From: Ascoidea asiatica
Taxonomy: Eukaryota; Ascomycota; Saccharomycetes; Ascoideales; Ascoideaceae
DNA: 34,197 bases
Assembly: GCA_001600695.1 (NCBI GenBank)
Contig: BCKQ01000018.1
Coordinates: forward strand, 1-34,197
Direction: 5' to 3'
Under the pieces are notes generated by a model. It was not told the origin of the DNA and made no database searches. It worked only from the letters and a program-made list of their open reading frames with translations. This document shows, piece by piece, positions 11,481 through 20,785 of this stretch. Position 1 is the first letter of the stretch, and each line of letters opens with the position of its first letter. Made by a program: the position numbers and the translations under genes.

Positions 11481-11908
11481 TTTGCAATAAATATATACGT
11501 AAAGGTACAAGACTTTAGGCAGAGATCTCACCTCTTCAGAAAATATATATCTATTCATTGATATTTCCCTTTTAAAAAACAGTTGATTTTTGTCTCTCTC
11601 TTTTTTTTTTTGTTTCTTTCAAATTAATTCTTAACAATTTATATTTATTGAATTTGCATCTTTAATTATTTCAAATAATATTTTAATTCTATATAAAAAA
11701 ATATTTTCAATTCAATAGCTTTTGATTATTATATTTCATTTTATTTCTTTATAAATATATTTAAATTCACCTGTTACTTGTTACTTATTAATACCTTTGC
11801 TTGCTAAGATTTCACTTCAACATATTAAACAATAAAAAAAATTATATTTTACTTCCACATACTTCACTTAGACATACTTTCACACAAATATTAATATTTA
11901 TTTAAAAA

Positions 11909-13147
11909 ATGTCTTCAAATCAAAATTCTTATAATCTTTATGATACTCAAAATCAACAAAATCCAGCAAATGCTTCAACAACAAATTTATCTGGTAATGA
12001 TCAAAGACAAAATCAACAATCACAATCAACAATTCAACAAAATCCTCAAGCTCAACAACAATTTTATAATTATAGTACAAGTAGATCTCCAAATACTTAT
12101 CCAACAAATGCTAATTATTATGCAGCTACTACTTCAACAACTACAAATCCAACAGCAACTGATTATTCAAATTTACAAAATCCAGCTTCAAATCCATATA
12201 TGACTTTCCCTCAATATTCAACTACTCCTTCTGATCCTTTAAATCAACAGACGGATCAAGCTCAACCAGGTTCAATTAAATCTGAAAAAGATTTAGATCC
12301 AAATAAGAAAAGTTTAATTCCAACTACAAATAATGTAGTTGCAGCAGCTGCTGCTGGTTATTCAACTTATGGTAATCAATTAATTGCTCCAAATTGGCAA
12401 ATACCATTTAGAGGTCCACCTGCTGCTTTTATTCCTCAAAAACCAAGATTAACAACAACTTATTGGGAAGATGAAAATACAATTTGTTATCAAGTTGAAT
12501 GTCGTAATATTACTGTATCAAGAAGAGGTGATACAAATTTTATTAATGGTACTAAATTATTAAATGTAACTGGAATGACAAGAGGTAGAAGAGATGGTAT
12601 ATTAAAAACTGAGAAAACAAGATTTGTTGTTAAAATTGGTGCTATGAATTTAAAAGGTGTTTGGATTCCATTTGAAAGAGCTTTTGAATTAGCAAGAAAT
12701 GAAGGTATTGCAGACCTGCTATATCCTTTATTTGTTAATGATATCAAAGGTTTTTATGCAAAATCAAATGCTCATGTTGGTCAACAACCTCCTCAATTTT
12801 GGCCACCAATGCCAATGGATCCTTATAATCCTCAAGCAACTCAAGATGCAACTTTAGATGCAAATGGTAATCAAATTCAATTTTATCCAAATTATCCTTA
12901 TACAAATTATTATCCAAATACTAATTTACAAAATCAATATATGTATTATAATTATCAACAACCTCTTCAACAACCACAAGTTCAACAACAACAACAAACC
13001 CAGCAGACTCAACAGACTCAACAAACTCAACAAGTTCAACAAGTTCAACAACAACAGCAACAACAACAACAACAACAACCACCAATACCAACACAACCTT
13101 TACCTGTTCAAGAAGAAAAGAAAAAACGTACCAGAAAACAACATTAA
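11909..13147 (+). CDS. EFG1: APSES-domain transcription factor, Efg1/StuA/Sok2 type
   Basis: This is a 412-residue DNA-binding regulator of the fungal APSES family (Efg1 of Candida, StuA of filamentous fungi, Sok2/Phd1 of Saccharomyces), which control morphogenesis and the switch between yeast and filament growth downstream of cAMP/PKA. The APSES domain covers about 178-285. It contains the block NGTKLLNV at 213-220, then [10 protein letters not shown] at 223-232, [15 protein letters not shown] at 248-262 and IADLLYPLF at 267-275. The N-terminal 175 residues are rich in Gln, Asn, Ser and Thr. A glutamine tract coded by CAA/CAG covers about 357-390. The C-terminus KKKRTRKQH is a likely nuclear localisation signal. 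The gene has an exceptionally long non-coding upstream region. EFG1, SOK2 and PHD1 cannot be told apart from sequence alone; the symbol is by family resemblance. Confidence 0.88.
   Translation: MSSNQNSYNLYDTQNQQNPANASTTNLSGNDQRQNQQSQSTIQQNPQAQQQFYNYSTSRSPNTYPTNANYYAATTSTTTNPTATDYSNLQNPASNPYMTFPQYSTTPSDPLNQQTDQAQPGSIKSEKDLDPNKKSLIPTTNNVVAAAAAGYSTYGNQLIAPNWQIPFRGPPAAFIPQKPRLTTTYWEDENTICYQVECRNITVSRRGDTNFINGTKLLNVTGMTRGRRDGILKTEKTRFVVKIGAMNLKGVWIPFERAFELARNEGIADLLYPLFVNDIKGFYAKSNAHVGQQPPQFWPPMPMDPYNPQATQDATLDANGNQIQFYPNYPYTNYYPNTNLQNQYMYYNYQQPLQQPQVQQQQQTQQTQQTQQTQQVQQVQQQQQQQQQQQPPIPTQPLPVQEEKKKRTRKQH
12980..13080 (+). repeat. CAA/CAG repeat coding a glutamine tract
   Basis: An interrupted run of CAA and CAG with ACT/ACC and GTT codons encodes Q, TQQ and VQQ units near the C-terminus of the APSES protein. 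Such tracts change length easily, so allelic variation is expected. Confidence 0.8.
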
Positions 13148-14577
13148 ATTAAAATGAACTCAATTTTGAAAAAAATCTATTATAGTTATTATATTATTAT
13201 CTATTATTCAATCTTTTTTTTTCTTTTTCTTTTTTCTTTATATTTCTTTTTTTCTTTTTGTTTATCATTTCTTATTTGTAATATATAAATAAATATATTA
13301 TATTTTCAATTTTTTAAACTTTTTTACAACCACTTTGTCAAGCTATTTTTGTTTAAAGCTCTAAAGTACCTTCCACTTTTTATTACTAAATACAATATTG
13401 TTTTTTAAAATCTCTACAAAAATAATACATTTTACATTTTCGAAATCTTACTTTTTTTGAGTCGATGAATTGTCTTAAGAAAAGTTGGAAATAATTTAAC
13501 GTAAACTATAATAACAATGAAGATAGTGTTTATTACGAATAATTCAAATGAAATTTGGCAGCTTTCTCTAGATAATTTAGATTCTGAAAAGTCAAATAAT
13601 AAATATGAATTTGAAATAAACTTTTAATATCAGATTTTATAGTATACTCATAATTAGATATTATTGATTGAATTACTGCATTTGATTATGAAATCGATGT
13701 TAACAAAAAAGGCCAAGAATATTGGCATTACTTTAATAGCATTATTGATATTGGAATACTTCTACCCAACTCAAAGAATTGAGATAATGAAGTTATAATC
13801 AATGATGAAATAGATAATACTCTTCTGGGTTCAAATTTTTAAAATACAAGTTTATGCTATAAAGTTTTTGAAAATCAAATTTGAAAAAATTCAACCCAAG
13901 AAGGAAAAGACAAGGGTGTTTAGATTCGTAATGCCCTTTATAATCAGTTTCTTCACCAGTATCTTTAATACATGATTGGAATATTTTATTATTGCTAATT
14001 TTTCTTTATCTTCTTTATCCCTTCAATTTTTTCACTATCAATTCCTTCTTTTTTTTTATTTCATCCTATTTTTTATTTCAAGAATTGAGCAATAACTTTA
14101 TCTTCAACTTGCTTTTTTTTCATTAATTCTGCTTCTTCAGCTTCTTTATTCCAATGATTTATTAACCAAATCACAAATAAATAAAATCATAGTTGTTTTT
14201 GAATTATAATTTGAATAATTTAGTAATTAAAACTGATTTATAACCTCTCTAATATAAAAGTACCCTGTATATGGTCTCTTCGTACAGTATCCATTTAACT
14301 GGTCTCTATTTTTTTACCCTGATATGACAACGGGACAAAGAATCCTGGACACTCTCAAAACCCAAATACTCTCTACATTATCCTCTCAGAAATGTCACCT
14401 CAGCCATTTTTGACTCACCTTGGTGATTTCTTATCAAAAACCACTTGAGATTTAATTTAGATAAATAATTGAATAATAAAATAACTAGAATTTTTAATAT
14501 TTTATTTAATTACAACTTTCAACTACAATTTTAATAGTCAATTTCAATCTCACATACTTATCTTTCTATTATTCGAA
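13148..14577. other. Intergenic region with decayed coding DNA
   Basis: This stretch lies between the APSES gene and the GOR1-like gene, both on the plus strand. The first 300 bases are T-rich and look like a terminator and 3' region. 13517-14190 contains broken frames on both strands (see the pseudogene entry). From about 14190 to 14577 is the probable promoter of the next gene. No other feature is visible. Confidence 0.5.
13799..14186 (-). pseudogene. Decayed coding remnant on the minus strand, unidentified
   Basis: Two open stretches follow each other on the minus strand. The first, 14186 to 14073 (37 codons, then TAA), contains NKEAEEAELMKKKQVEDK. The second, 14005 to 13799 (68 codons, then TGA) in another frame, contains IKDTGEETDYKGHYESKHPC. 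Both have the acidic and charged make-up of true coding DNA, and neither has a start codon. I read them as the broken remains of one minus-strand gene. The plus strand also has protein-like segments, with a 36-codon ATG frame at 13517-13627 and a frame from 13672 onward interrupted by stops at 13780 and 13840, so the coding strand is not certain. No family was recognised. Confidence 0.3.
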
Positions 14578-15630
14578 ATGACTTCTTCAGATATTAATTC
14601 TAATTTTTTAGAAAATCCAGTGGTTCTTATGTATCCACCATTAATTGAAGCATTTTCAGAATATGAAAATCTTGAAAAAAATTATAATACAAATGTTTTA
14701 TATCTTCAAGAACATGCTAAAACTAGAGAAGAGTTAAAAAATTATTTAAAAAAATTAAATGATGAGAATATTAAAATTGATATAATTGCAACAACTGGTT
14801 CAATATCTCATAATTATGGAAAATTAGATAAAGAAATTATTGATTTATTACCAAATTCTATTAAACTTATTTGTCATAATGGTGCAGGTTATGATCCAAT
14901 TGATGTTAATTATTTAACAGAAAAAAAGATTCCATTAACAAACGTTGTTAATATTAATGATGCTTCAACTGCAGATACAAATTTATTTTTAATTCTAGCA
15001 ACTATGAGAAATTTTTTTAATGGTAATAAATCAATTAAATCAAAAAATTTTAGAGATGATGTTAAAATTGGTAATAATCCAAAGGGTAAAGTAATTGGAA
15101 TTTTAGGTATGGGTGGAATTGGTAAAGAAGTTCATAAAAGAATTAAACCTTTAGGTTTTAAAAAAGTTATTTATTATAGAAGAAATAAATTACCAAAAGA
15201 AGAAGAAGATGGTGCAGAATATGTTAATCTTGATCAATTATTATCTGAAAGTGATGTAATTTCAATTAATATGCCATTAAATAATTCAACATATCATTTC
15301 TTAGATGAGAATGAATTTTCAAAAATGAAAGATGATGTAATTATTGTTAATACTGCAAGAGGTGCAATTCTTAATGAAAATACTTTAATTAAATATATAA
15401 AAAATGGTAAAGTCAAAAGTTATGGATCTGATGTTTGGGAAAATGAACCAAAGAATATTAATTATGATTTAATAAATTTAGATAATGTTGTTTCAATTCC
15501 TCATATGGGTACTATGGCTCATGAAGTTATTTTTGATTATGAAGCATTTCAAGTTAAAAATATTATTCATTATATTAAATATGGTAAAGTACTTACACCA
15601 GTTCCAGAACATAAACATTGGTTTAAATAA
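14578..15630 (+). CDS. GOR1: D-isomer 2-hydroxyacid dehydrogenase, glyoxylate reductase-like
   Basis: This 350-residue protein belongs to the D-isomer-specific 2-hydroxyacid dehydrogenases. It matches in length and motif order yeast Gor1, which reduces glyoxylate to glycolate with NAD(P)H. The nucleotide-binding loop GILGMGGIG is at 174-182. The substrate-side motif CHNGAGYDPIDV is at 99-110. The catalytic triad can be read as Arg261 in NTARGA, Glu290 in WENEP and His309 in PHMGT. The sequence RRNKLPKEEE at 201-210 follows the second beta strand, where cofactor preference is set. The basic residues there would favour NADPH, which is an inference. The start is the first ATG of the frame. Closely related hydroxyacid reductases are an alternative, so the exact substrate is uncertain. 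Confidence 0.82.
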   Translation: MTSSDINSNFLENPVVLMYPPLIEAFSEYENLEKNYNTNVLYLQEHAKTREELKNYLKKLNDENIKIDIIATTGSISHNYGKLDKEIIDLLPNSIKLICHNGAGYDPIDVNYLTEKKIPLTNVVNINDASTADTNLFLILATMRNFFNGNKSIKSKNFRDDVKIGNNPKGKVIGILGMGGIGKEVHKRIKPLGFKKVIYYRRNKLPKEEEDGAEYVNLDQLLSESDVISINMPLNNSTYHFLDENEFSKMKDDVIIVNTARGAILNENTLIKYIKNGKVKSYGSDVWENEPKNINYDLINLDNVVSIPHMGTMAHEVIFDYEAFQVKNIIHYIKYGKVLTPVPEHKHWFK

Positions 15631-16314
15631 TTTAAACATTTACAAATTATAGTTAATTATAGACAATAGAAAGTGATACAGTTAATATATATATATAATA
15701 TAGTTATAGAGAAATAGAATAGTTATTTGAAACTGAAAAGAAGAAAGAAAAAAAATTGAAGAAAAAAAAGTCAAAAATCACGTAGAATATAATGAATGAA
15801 TTATATTAAAAAATATATTAACAGTTTCTTTAAAAGAAATCAAAGTTTAAAAAATATAGACAATAAAAAAAACGTCACTCATGAAAACTGAACCAATTCT
15901 TATTGGGAATTCAAATAAAAACCACTCTTGATCATAAAAGTTTGGAGGCAAAAAAAAAAAAAAAAGACCATTTAAAAGAATACAAAAAAGTTAGAAAAAA
16001 AGAAAAAAAAAAGAAAAAAAAATGAAAAGTTTAAAAAATACAAGAAAAAAAGAAATTGTTTAAAAAAATATTATTTGAAACTTTGGATAAAAGAATAAAT
16101 AAAAATGAAAAAATATCACAACTCGAGAAGAAAAGAAAAAATAATGAATGAATATAAAAGTTTTCTTTTTTTCAAGAAAGTTAAAATTTCTCAAAAAAAA
16201 GGAAAAACTTTTATATTTATAATCTAAAAAAAAAATAGAGTAAATAAAACATAAAAATATAGAAATAAAGAAAATTTTGAATTGAAGTAAAGTTATTTTT
16301 TTTTAATAAATAAA
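15631..16314. other. A-rich spacer between convergent genes
   Basis: This 684-base spacer separates the 3' ends of the GOR1-like gene (+) and the zinc-finger gene (-). It consists mostly of A-rich runs on the plus strand with interspersed G. It presumably holds both polyadenylation regions. No gene or RNA feature was seen. Confidence 0.6.
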
Positions 16315-17344
16315 TTAATCAATTGAATGAACATTTTTTGAATGACGTTTTAAATTAGCCATTGTACCAAACCATTTTTCACAAGTATCACATTTATAAT
16401 TTCTTTCTTTTAAATGTACAAGTTTATAATGAACAGATAAATTATTTTTATATTTAAAAGCTTTTGAACATTTTGAACATGAAAATGGTCTTTCAGCACC
16501 TAAATGTATAAGATTAAAATGTTTTGTTAATTTTTTTTTTGAATTAAAAGATAAATCACATTTTGGACATTGTTCAAATTCAATTTCAATTGAATTAAAT
16601 TCATTTATTTCATTAATATTTTCATTTTCAATATTATTTATAGGTTTAAATTCATTTTTTATTAAAATATTTGAATTTTCTTTTAATTTATTATTATTAT
16701 TATTATCACTGGTATTAATGTTAGTTGTATTAATATTATTATTTATATTTTGATTATTATGTTGATTAAATTTAATATTTGAAATAATATTATTAGAATT
16801 TGAAATATTTGAATTAAATTTTCGTTTTTTATTATTATTTATTAAATTATTATTATTATTATTATTATTATTTTTATTTTTATTTTTATTTTTATTGTTA
16901 TTTGATAAATTTGAAGAATCTGAATCTGAATCTGAATTTGAATTTGAATTTGAATTTGAATTTGAATCTGAATCTGAATTTGAATCTGAGTTTGAATTTA
17001 AATTTGAATCTGAATCATAATCAAATTTAAATATTTTTTTTTCTTCGTTATTAGTATTTGAATTTAAATTTAAATTTAAATTTCGAAAATAATTATCATT
17101 ATCATTTTCATTTTCATTTTCATTTTCATTTTCAATTTCAATTTCATTATCAATTTCATTATCACTTATAATATTATTAGTTAAAGTATTGACGGTAGAA
17201 GTATTTATAGAAGTATTGGCGGTTAAATTAGATAAATTATTATTTAATATATGAATTCTTTTATAATGATAAGATAAAGATTGTTTATATTTATAAGATC
17301 TTGAACATTTTGGACATTTATATGGAGTTAAAATATCTTGTAAT

Positions 17345-17407
<63 letters not shown>

Positions 17408-18438
17408 GAAGAAGAAGAATTAGAATTTATTGAATTATCATTTGAATTATCATTTGAATTTAATGAATTTAATGTATTTTCTGATTCAATATCATTATTA
17501 TTATCTTTATTGAAATCATTATTATTATCATTATTGATAAGAATATTATTGTCAATATGTATATGATTGTCATTGTGATTGTTATTGTGATTGTCGTTGT
17601 GAATGTAATTGGTACTATTATTATTATTATTATTAATAATATCATTGGATATATTTGAAATAGTTGAATCTGAGATAAAATCATTCATATTATTTATTGA
17701 AATTGAAGATATTAAATTTTTAATTTGAAATTCATCAATTAATTTATTATTATTATTATTATTATTGTTGTTATTTGATGAGATATTATTATTATTTATA
17801 TTAAATTTTTTTATTGTAAAAATTTCATTTATTATATTATTAATATCATTATTATTATTAGTAATATTTTTTTTTAAATAATTTTTTAAATTTAATTTAT
17901 ATAAATTTGATTGAAATAAAAGATTATTAATAATATTTAAATTATTAATTAATTTAAATTCATAAAATAATTTTAAATTTTTAAAATCTTTTTTAAAATT
18001 ATTTATTTGAAAAATTAAATCATTTATTTTATCATTATTGATAATATCTTTATTGGCGTTTATATTTGTATTATTAGTATTATTAGTATTATTAATATTA
18101 TTAGTATTAGCGCTTAAATTTGGATTAATTTTTTGATTTAATTTAAGATTATTATTTATATTTTTATTATCATTATTTATATTTTTATTTATATTTATAT
18201 TTATATTTGGTTTTGAATCTTGATTTGAGATTTGACTTTCATTAGAAATCTTATTAGATTTTTTAAATTTATTTTGATTTTTATTATTATTATTAGATTT
18301 ATTAGATTTTGAATTTATTTTAATTTTAATTTTATTATCTTTATCATTATCTTTATTGTCTTTGTTGTTATTATTATTATTATTATTTGATTTATTTTTT
18401 GGATCTGAATTATTGAAAGTGATATTATTTTTAATCAT
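16315..18438 (-). CDS. Asparagine-rich protein with four C2H2 zinc fingers
   Basis: This 707-residue protein is a putative transcription factor. One C2H2 finger sits near residues 375-397 and three lie at the C-terminus (about 624-645, 654-675 and 682-704). All four fit C-x2-C-x12-H-x4-H. Fingers 1 and 3 are alike (YKYKQSLSYH against FKYKNNLSVH), which suggests an internal duplication with finger 1 displaced by a low-complexity insertion. The rest is dominated by Asn, Asp and Ser tracts, including a run of about 20 Asn just before finger 1, an EN repeat near 435-450 and an SD/SN repeat near 478-510. No orthologue can be named. The gene is divergent from the next plus-strand gene and shares a 1.1-kb promoter region with it. 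A role in DNA binding is inferred from the fingers only. Confidence 0.78.
17347..17406. repeat. (ATT)20 trinucleotide repeat
   Basis: Twenty uninterrupted ATT units on the plus strand encode an Asn run on the minus strand, directly before the first zinc finger. The repeat is long and pure, so it should be polymorphic. Confidence 0.9.
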
Positions 18439-18553
18439 TTTAATATGAATTTATTATAATATATTGAAATTAAATTATGATGACTTATTTAAGTCATGAT
18501 TAGAATCAATTGATTGATCAATTGAATGATTATTGAATGATTATAGAATAATT

Positions 18554-18587
18554 GAGGAATGATTGTGATTGAGGAATGATTGTGATT
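18554..18587. repeat. Two tandem copies of a 17-bp unit
   Basis: The unit GAGGAATGATTGTGATT occurs at 18554-18570 and again at 18571-18587 with no mismatch. It lies 116 bases upstream of the zinc-finger start codon and is surrounded by related TGATT and GAATGATT motifs. Confidence 0.9.
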
Positions 18588-18947
18588 AATGAATTGATTT
18601 AAACTATCAATATTTGAAATGGCGTTTAATTGAATTGAAGGTGAAAATAATGTTTTTTTGGGTATATTTATATTATATCTATCTATGTCTGTATTTATAT
18701 CTATATTTATCTATTATTATTACCTTATATTCTATTCGATTGGTAATAAATTCAGTTGAAGTGAACAGAATCAGGAAAGTTTTGAGAGTATCGAAAGTGT
18801 TGAAGAATGATTCATGGTTGATAGTGGTAGAGGTAGTGGTAGTGGTAGGTAGTGATAGTAGTAGAGATAGTCTGGCAGTGTCCATTGATGGTGTGAGTGA
18901 GTAGCATTTGCAGAGCTCTTTCGCGGCCTGAGGGGGATCGTTCACTG

Positions 18948-19004
18948 CTGGCGCTAGTGCTAACACTAGTTCTGGCGCTAGTTCAGTCTAGCGCTGACAC
19001 TAGT
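18948..19004. promoter_or_regulatory. Cluster of interlocked direct and inverted repeats
   Basis: In 57 bases there are two copies of CTGGCGCTAGT (18948-18958, 18972-18982) and two near-copies of GYGCTRACACTAGT (18957-18970, 18991-19004). There are two perfect hairpin-type palindromes: CTAGTG-4-CACTAG (18954-18969) and GCGCTAG-6-CTAGCGC (18975-18994). The composition is far from the AT-rich surroundings. I infer paired protein-binding sites or an operator between two divergent genes. The binding factor is not known. Confidence 0.5.
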
Positions 19005-19476
19005 TTACTTTGGCCTGGCCTGTTCTCTCTTTCTTTGTCTTTGTTCTCGAGTCAGTCGCTGCCTCTGCTCTGCTTCTTGCTTTTCCCACTCGCCGCAGTC
19101 CTCTCCATCGCCACCTTCCGCATCTTCTCTATCTTCTCCATCTTCTCTTCTTGCTCCTGCTGCTCCTGCTTCCTTATCTTCTTCTTCTTTCTTCTTCTTT
19201 CTTTTTTTCTTTTCTTTCTTTTATTTCACTGCTGCTTTTGAATATCCTCTTTTTTCATCAGTACCAAAGGCAATTATTCCCTTCTTTACACCTGATTACG
19301 TAAAATACGCGTCATTCTCTTTCTTTTTCAATTACTTCATTAATTTATTATTTACTTTTTTATTAAACCGCCAAATCTTAACCATATAATCTAGAAAAAT
19401 AGTTTTAGAGAGAGATAGATAATATGAGAAGATAAATTGAAAAAAAGATCTTAAGGACACACTATTATTATATTTA

Positions 19477-19567
19477 TCAATAATCATTAATCATTAATCA
19501 TTAATCATTAATCATTAATCAATAATCAATAATCAATAATCAATAATCAATAGTCAACAGTCAATAG
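19477..19567. repeat. Heptamer tandem array (TCAWTAR-like, 13 units) before a start codon
   Basis: Thirteen head-to-tail 7-bp units run without phase loss: TCAATAA, five TCATTAA, four TCAATAA, TCAATAG, TCAACAG and TCAATAG. The array ends three bases before the ATG at 19571, so it probably forms part of the mRNA leader. It could act as spaced binding sites in DNA or in RNA. Confidence 0.9.
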
Positions 19568-19570
19568 TTA

Positions 19571-20785
19571 ATGAATAAAATGAATCTGGAAAGTTTTTTA
19601 GATAATGATATAATCAATTCAAGTAATTCAAATACTTCTTTAAATTCAATATTAGATAGAATTTTAAATAATAAATCTCAAAATATTTTAATAAATAAAA
19701 TTTTATTAAATTCAATTTCAAATTCAAATTCAATTTCAAATTCAAATTTAAATTTAAATACTAATATTCAAAATTCTAATATTCACAATATTGATAATAA
19801 TAATAATAATATAAATTTAATTATAATAATTTTTGAAAAATTTTTATTAAATTTAAATTTAAATTTCAAGAAAAAAAATATTAAACAAATTTTAAAATAT
19901 GATAATTTAAATTTCAATTTAATTTCTTTAATTAATTCAATTAATTTATTATTTGATTCAATTTCAAATCTCAATTTCAATTTCAATAACAATAACCTCA
20001 ATAACCTCAATAACCTCAATAACCCCAATGATTCAATTGAATTAATTAAAAATTTAATAAATGAATCAATTGAAAAATTAATTAAAAAATTTAATAATTT
20101 TAATTTAAAATTTATTAATATTTTAAAATTTAATAAAATAAATTTATTTAAATTTATAAATTTTTTAAATAGTTTAAAAATTACATTTAATAATTTATTT
20201 AATAATAATAATCTTTTTAATAATAATAATAATAAATTAAATAAAGAAAATTTAAAATTAAATGAAATATTAAATTTATTAAATGAAAAAAAATTTTCTT
20301 TAAATGATTTATCTAAAATTATTGATAATATTAAAAATATTAAAAATAATGAAAATAATGAAAATAATTTAAATATTATTCAAATTAGTGATGAAGATGT
20401 AAGTATATACTCTAATAATAAATCAAATAATAATTCAAATAATAAATCAAATAATAAATCAAATAAAATAAGAAAATTAAATAAATTAAATGAAGTAGAA
20501 AATTTAAATAAAAATTTAAATTTTTTAAAAAAAAAAAAATATTCAGATATTTTAACTTTATTTAATAATCAAAATTTATTTCAATTTAATATTAAAGATA
20601 AAGATTTTCAAGATTCAAATAATAAAATTAATAATGAATTCATTCAAGAAAATAATTTAAAAGATAATAAAGATAAAATATATAATTTTGAATATGATTT
20701 CAATAATCCAATCTCAAATCAATATCAATATCAAGAACAGAATAAAGATCAAGATCAATTTTCATATTCTTCAAATTATTATTAA
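19571..20785 (+). CDS. Asn/Leu/Lys/Ile-rich protein of unknown function
   Basis: This is a 404-residue open frame, far longer than chance would allow in this base composition, so it is very probably a gene. No known domain was recognised. Residues 50-80 are a low-complexity Asn/Ser/Leu stretch. About 81-250 is rich in Leu, Ile, Lys and Asn and would form helices, with repeated NLNNLNNLNN near 141-150. Residues 268-278 read NIIQISDEDVS, a hydrophobic core followed by acidic residues as in SUMO-interacting motifs (an inference from pattern only). Then come NKSNN repeats at 282-300, a basic stretch, and KKKKYSDILTLF at 320-331. The first ATG is at 19571; another in-frame ATG at codon 4 (19580) is equally plausible. 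A CTG codon encodes residue 6. It is divergent from the zinc-finger gene. Confidence 0.7.
   Translation: MNKMNLESFLDNDIINSSNSNTSLNSILDRILNNKSQNILINKILLNSISNSNSISNSNLNLNTNIQNSNIHNIDNNNNNINLIIIIFEKFLLNLNLNFKKKNIKQILKYDNLNFNLISLINSINLLFDSISNLNFNFNNNNLNNLNNLNNPNDSIELIKNLINESIEKLIKKFNNFNLKFINILKFNKINLFKFINFLNSLKITFNNLFNNNNLFNNNNNKLNKENLKLNEILNLLNEKKFSLNDLSKIIDNIKNIKNNENNENNLNIIQISDEDVSIYSNNKSNNNSNNKSNNKSNKIRKLNKLNEVENLNKNLNFLKKKKYSDILTLFNNQNLFQFNIKDKDFQDSNNKINNEFIQENNLKDNKDKIYNFEYDFNNPISNQYQYQEQNKDQDQFSYSSNYY

Larger units (their letters stand above)
4509..11908. other. 7.4-kb region without intact genes, upstream of the APSES gene
   Basis: No convincing gene is present over 7.4 kb, in contrast to the short spacers elsewhere in the window. 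Most of it is strongly AT-rich. GC-richer islands stand out at about 7480-7970, 10140-10600 and 11100-11480 and are listed separately where something can be said. A T-tract of 23 lies at 7277-7299. A direct repeat TTGTAAACG occurs twice near 9311-9328. A pyrimidine-rich tract at about 11588-11625 lies in the likely leader of the APSES gene. In Candida albicans the orthologous EFG1 also has an unusually long upstream region and long leader (established knowledge), so this stretch may be regulatory. A centromere or a graveyard of mobile elements are alternatives. Confidence 0.55.
18439..19570. promoter_or_regulatory. Divergent promoter region of the zinc-finger and Asn/Leu-rich genes
   Basis: This 1,132-base region separates two divergent genes. 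On the zinc-finger side are TGATT/GAATGATT repeats and a perfect 17-bp tandem duplication (18554-18587). The middle, 18900-19020, is GC-rich with a cluster of small palindromes at 18948-19004 and an AGGGG stress-type core near 18931. Next comes a pyrimidine-rich tract at about 19021-19252 on the plus strand. Nearest the plus-strand gene is a heptamer array at 19477-19567. Open frames here arise from the pyrimidine tract and lack gene-like features. Confidence 0.6.

Noticed and set aside
18897-19303. Open frames of about 100 codons in the pyrimidine-rich, GC-richer part of the divergent promoter
   Set aside because: They consist of Leu/Ser/Phe runs from a CT tract, overlap each other in several frames and show no domain.
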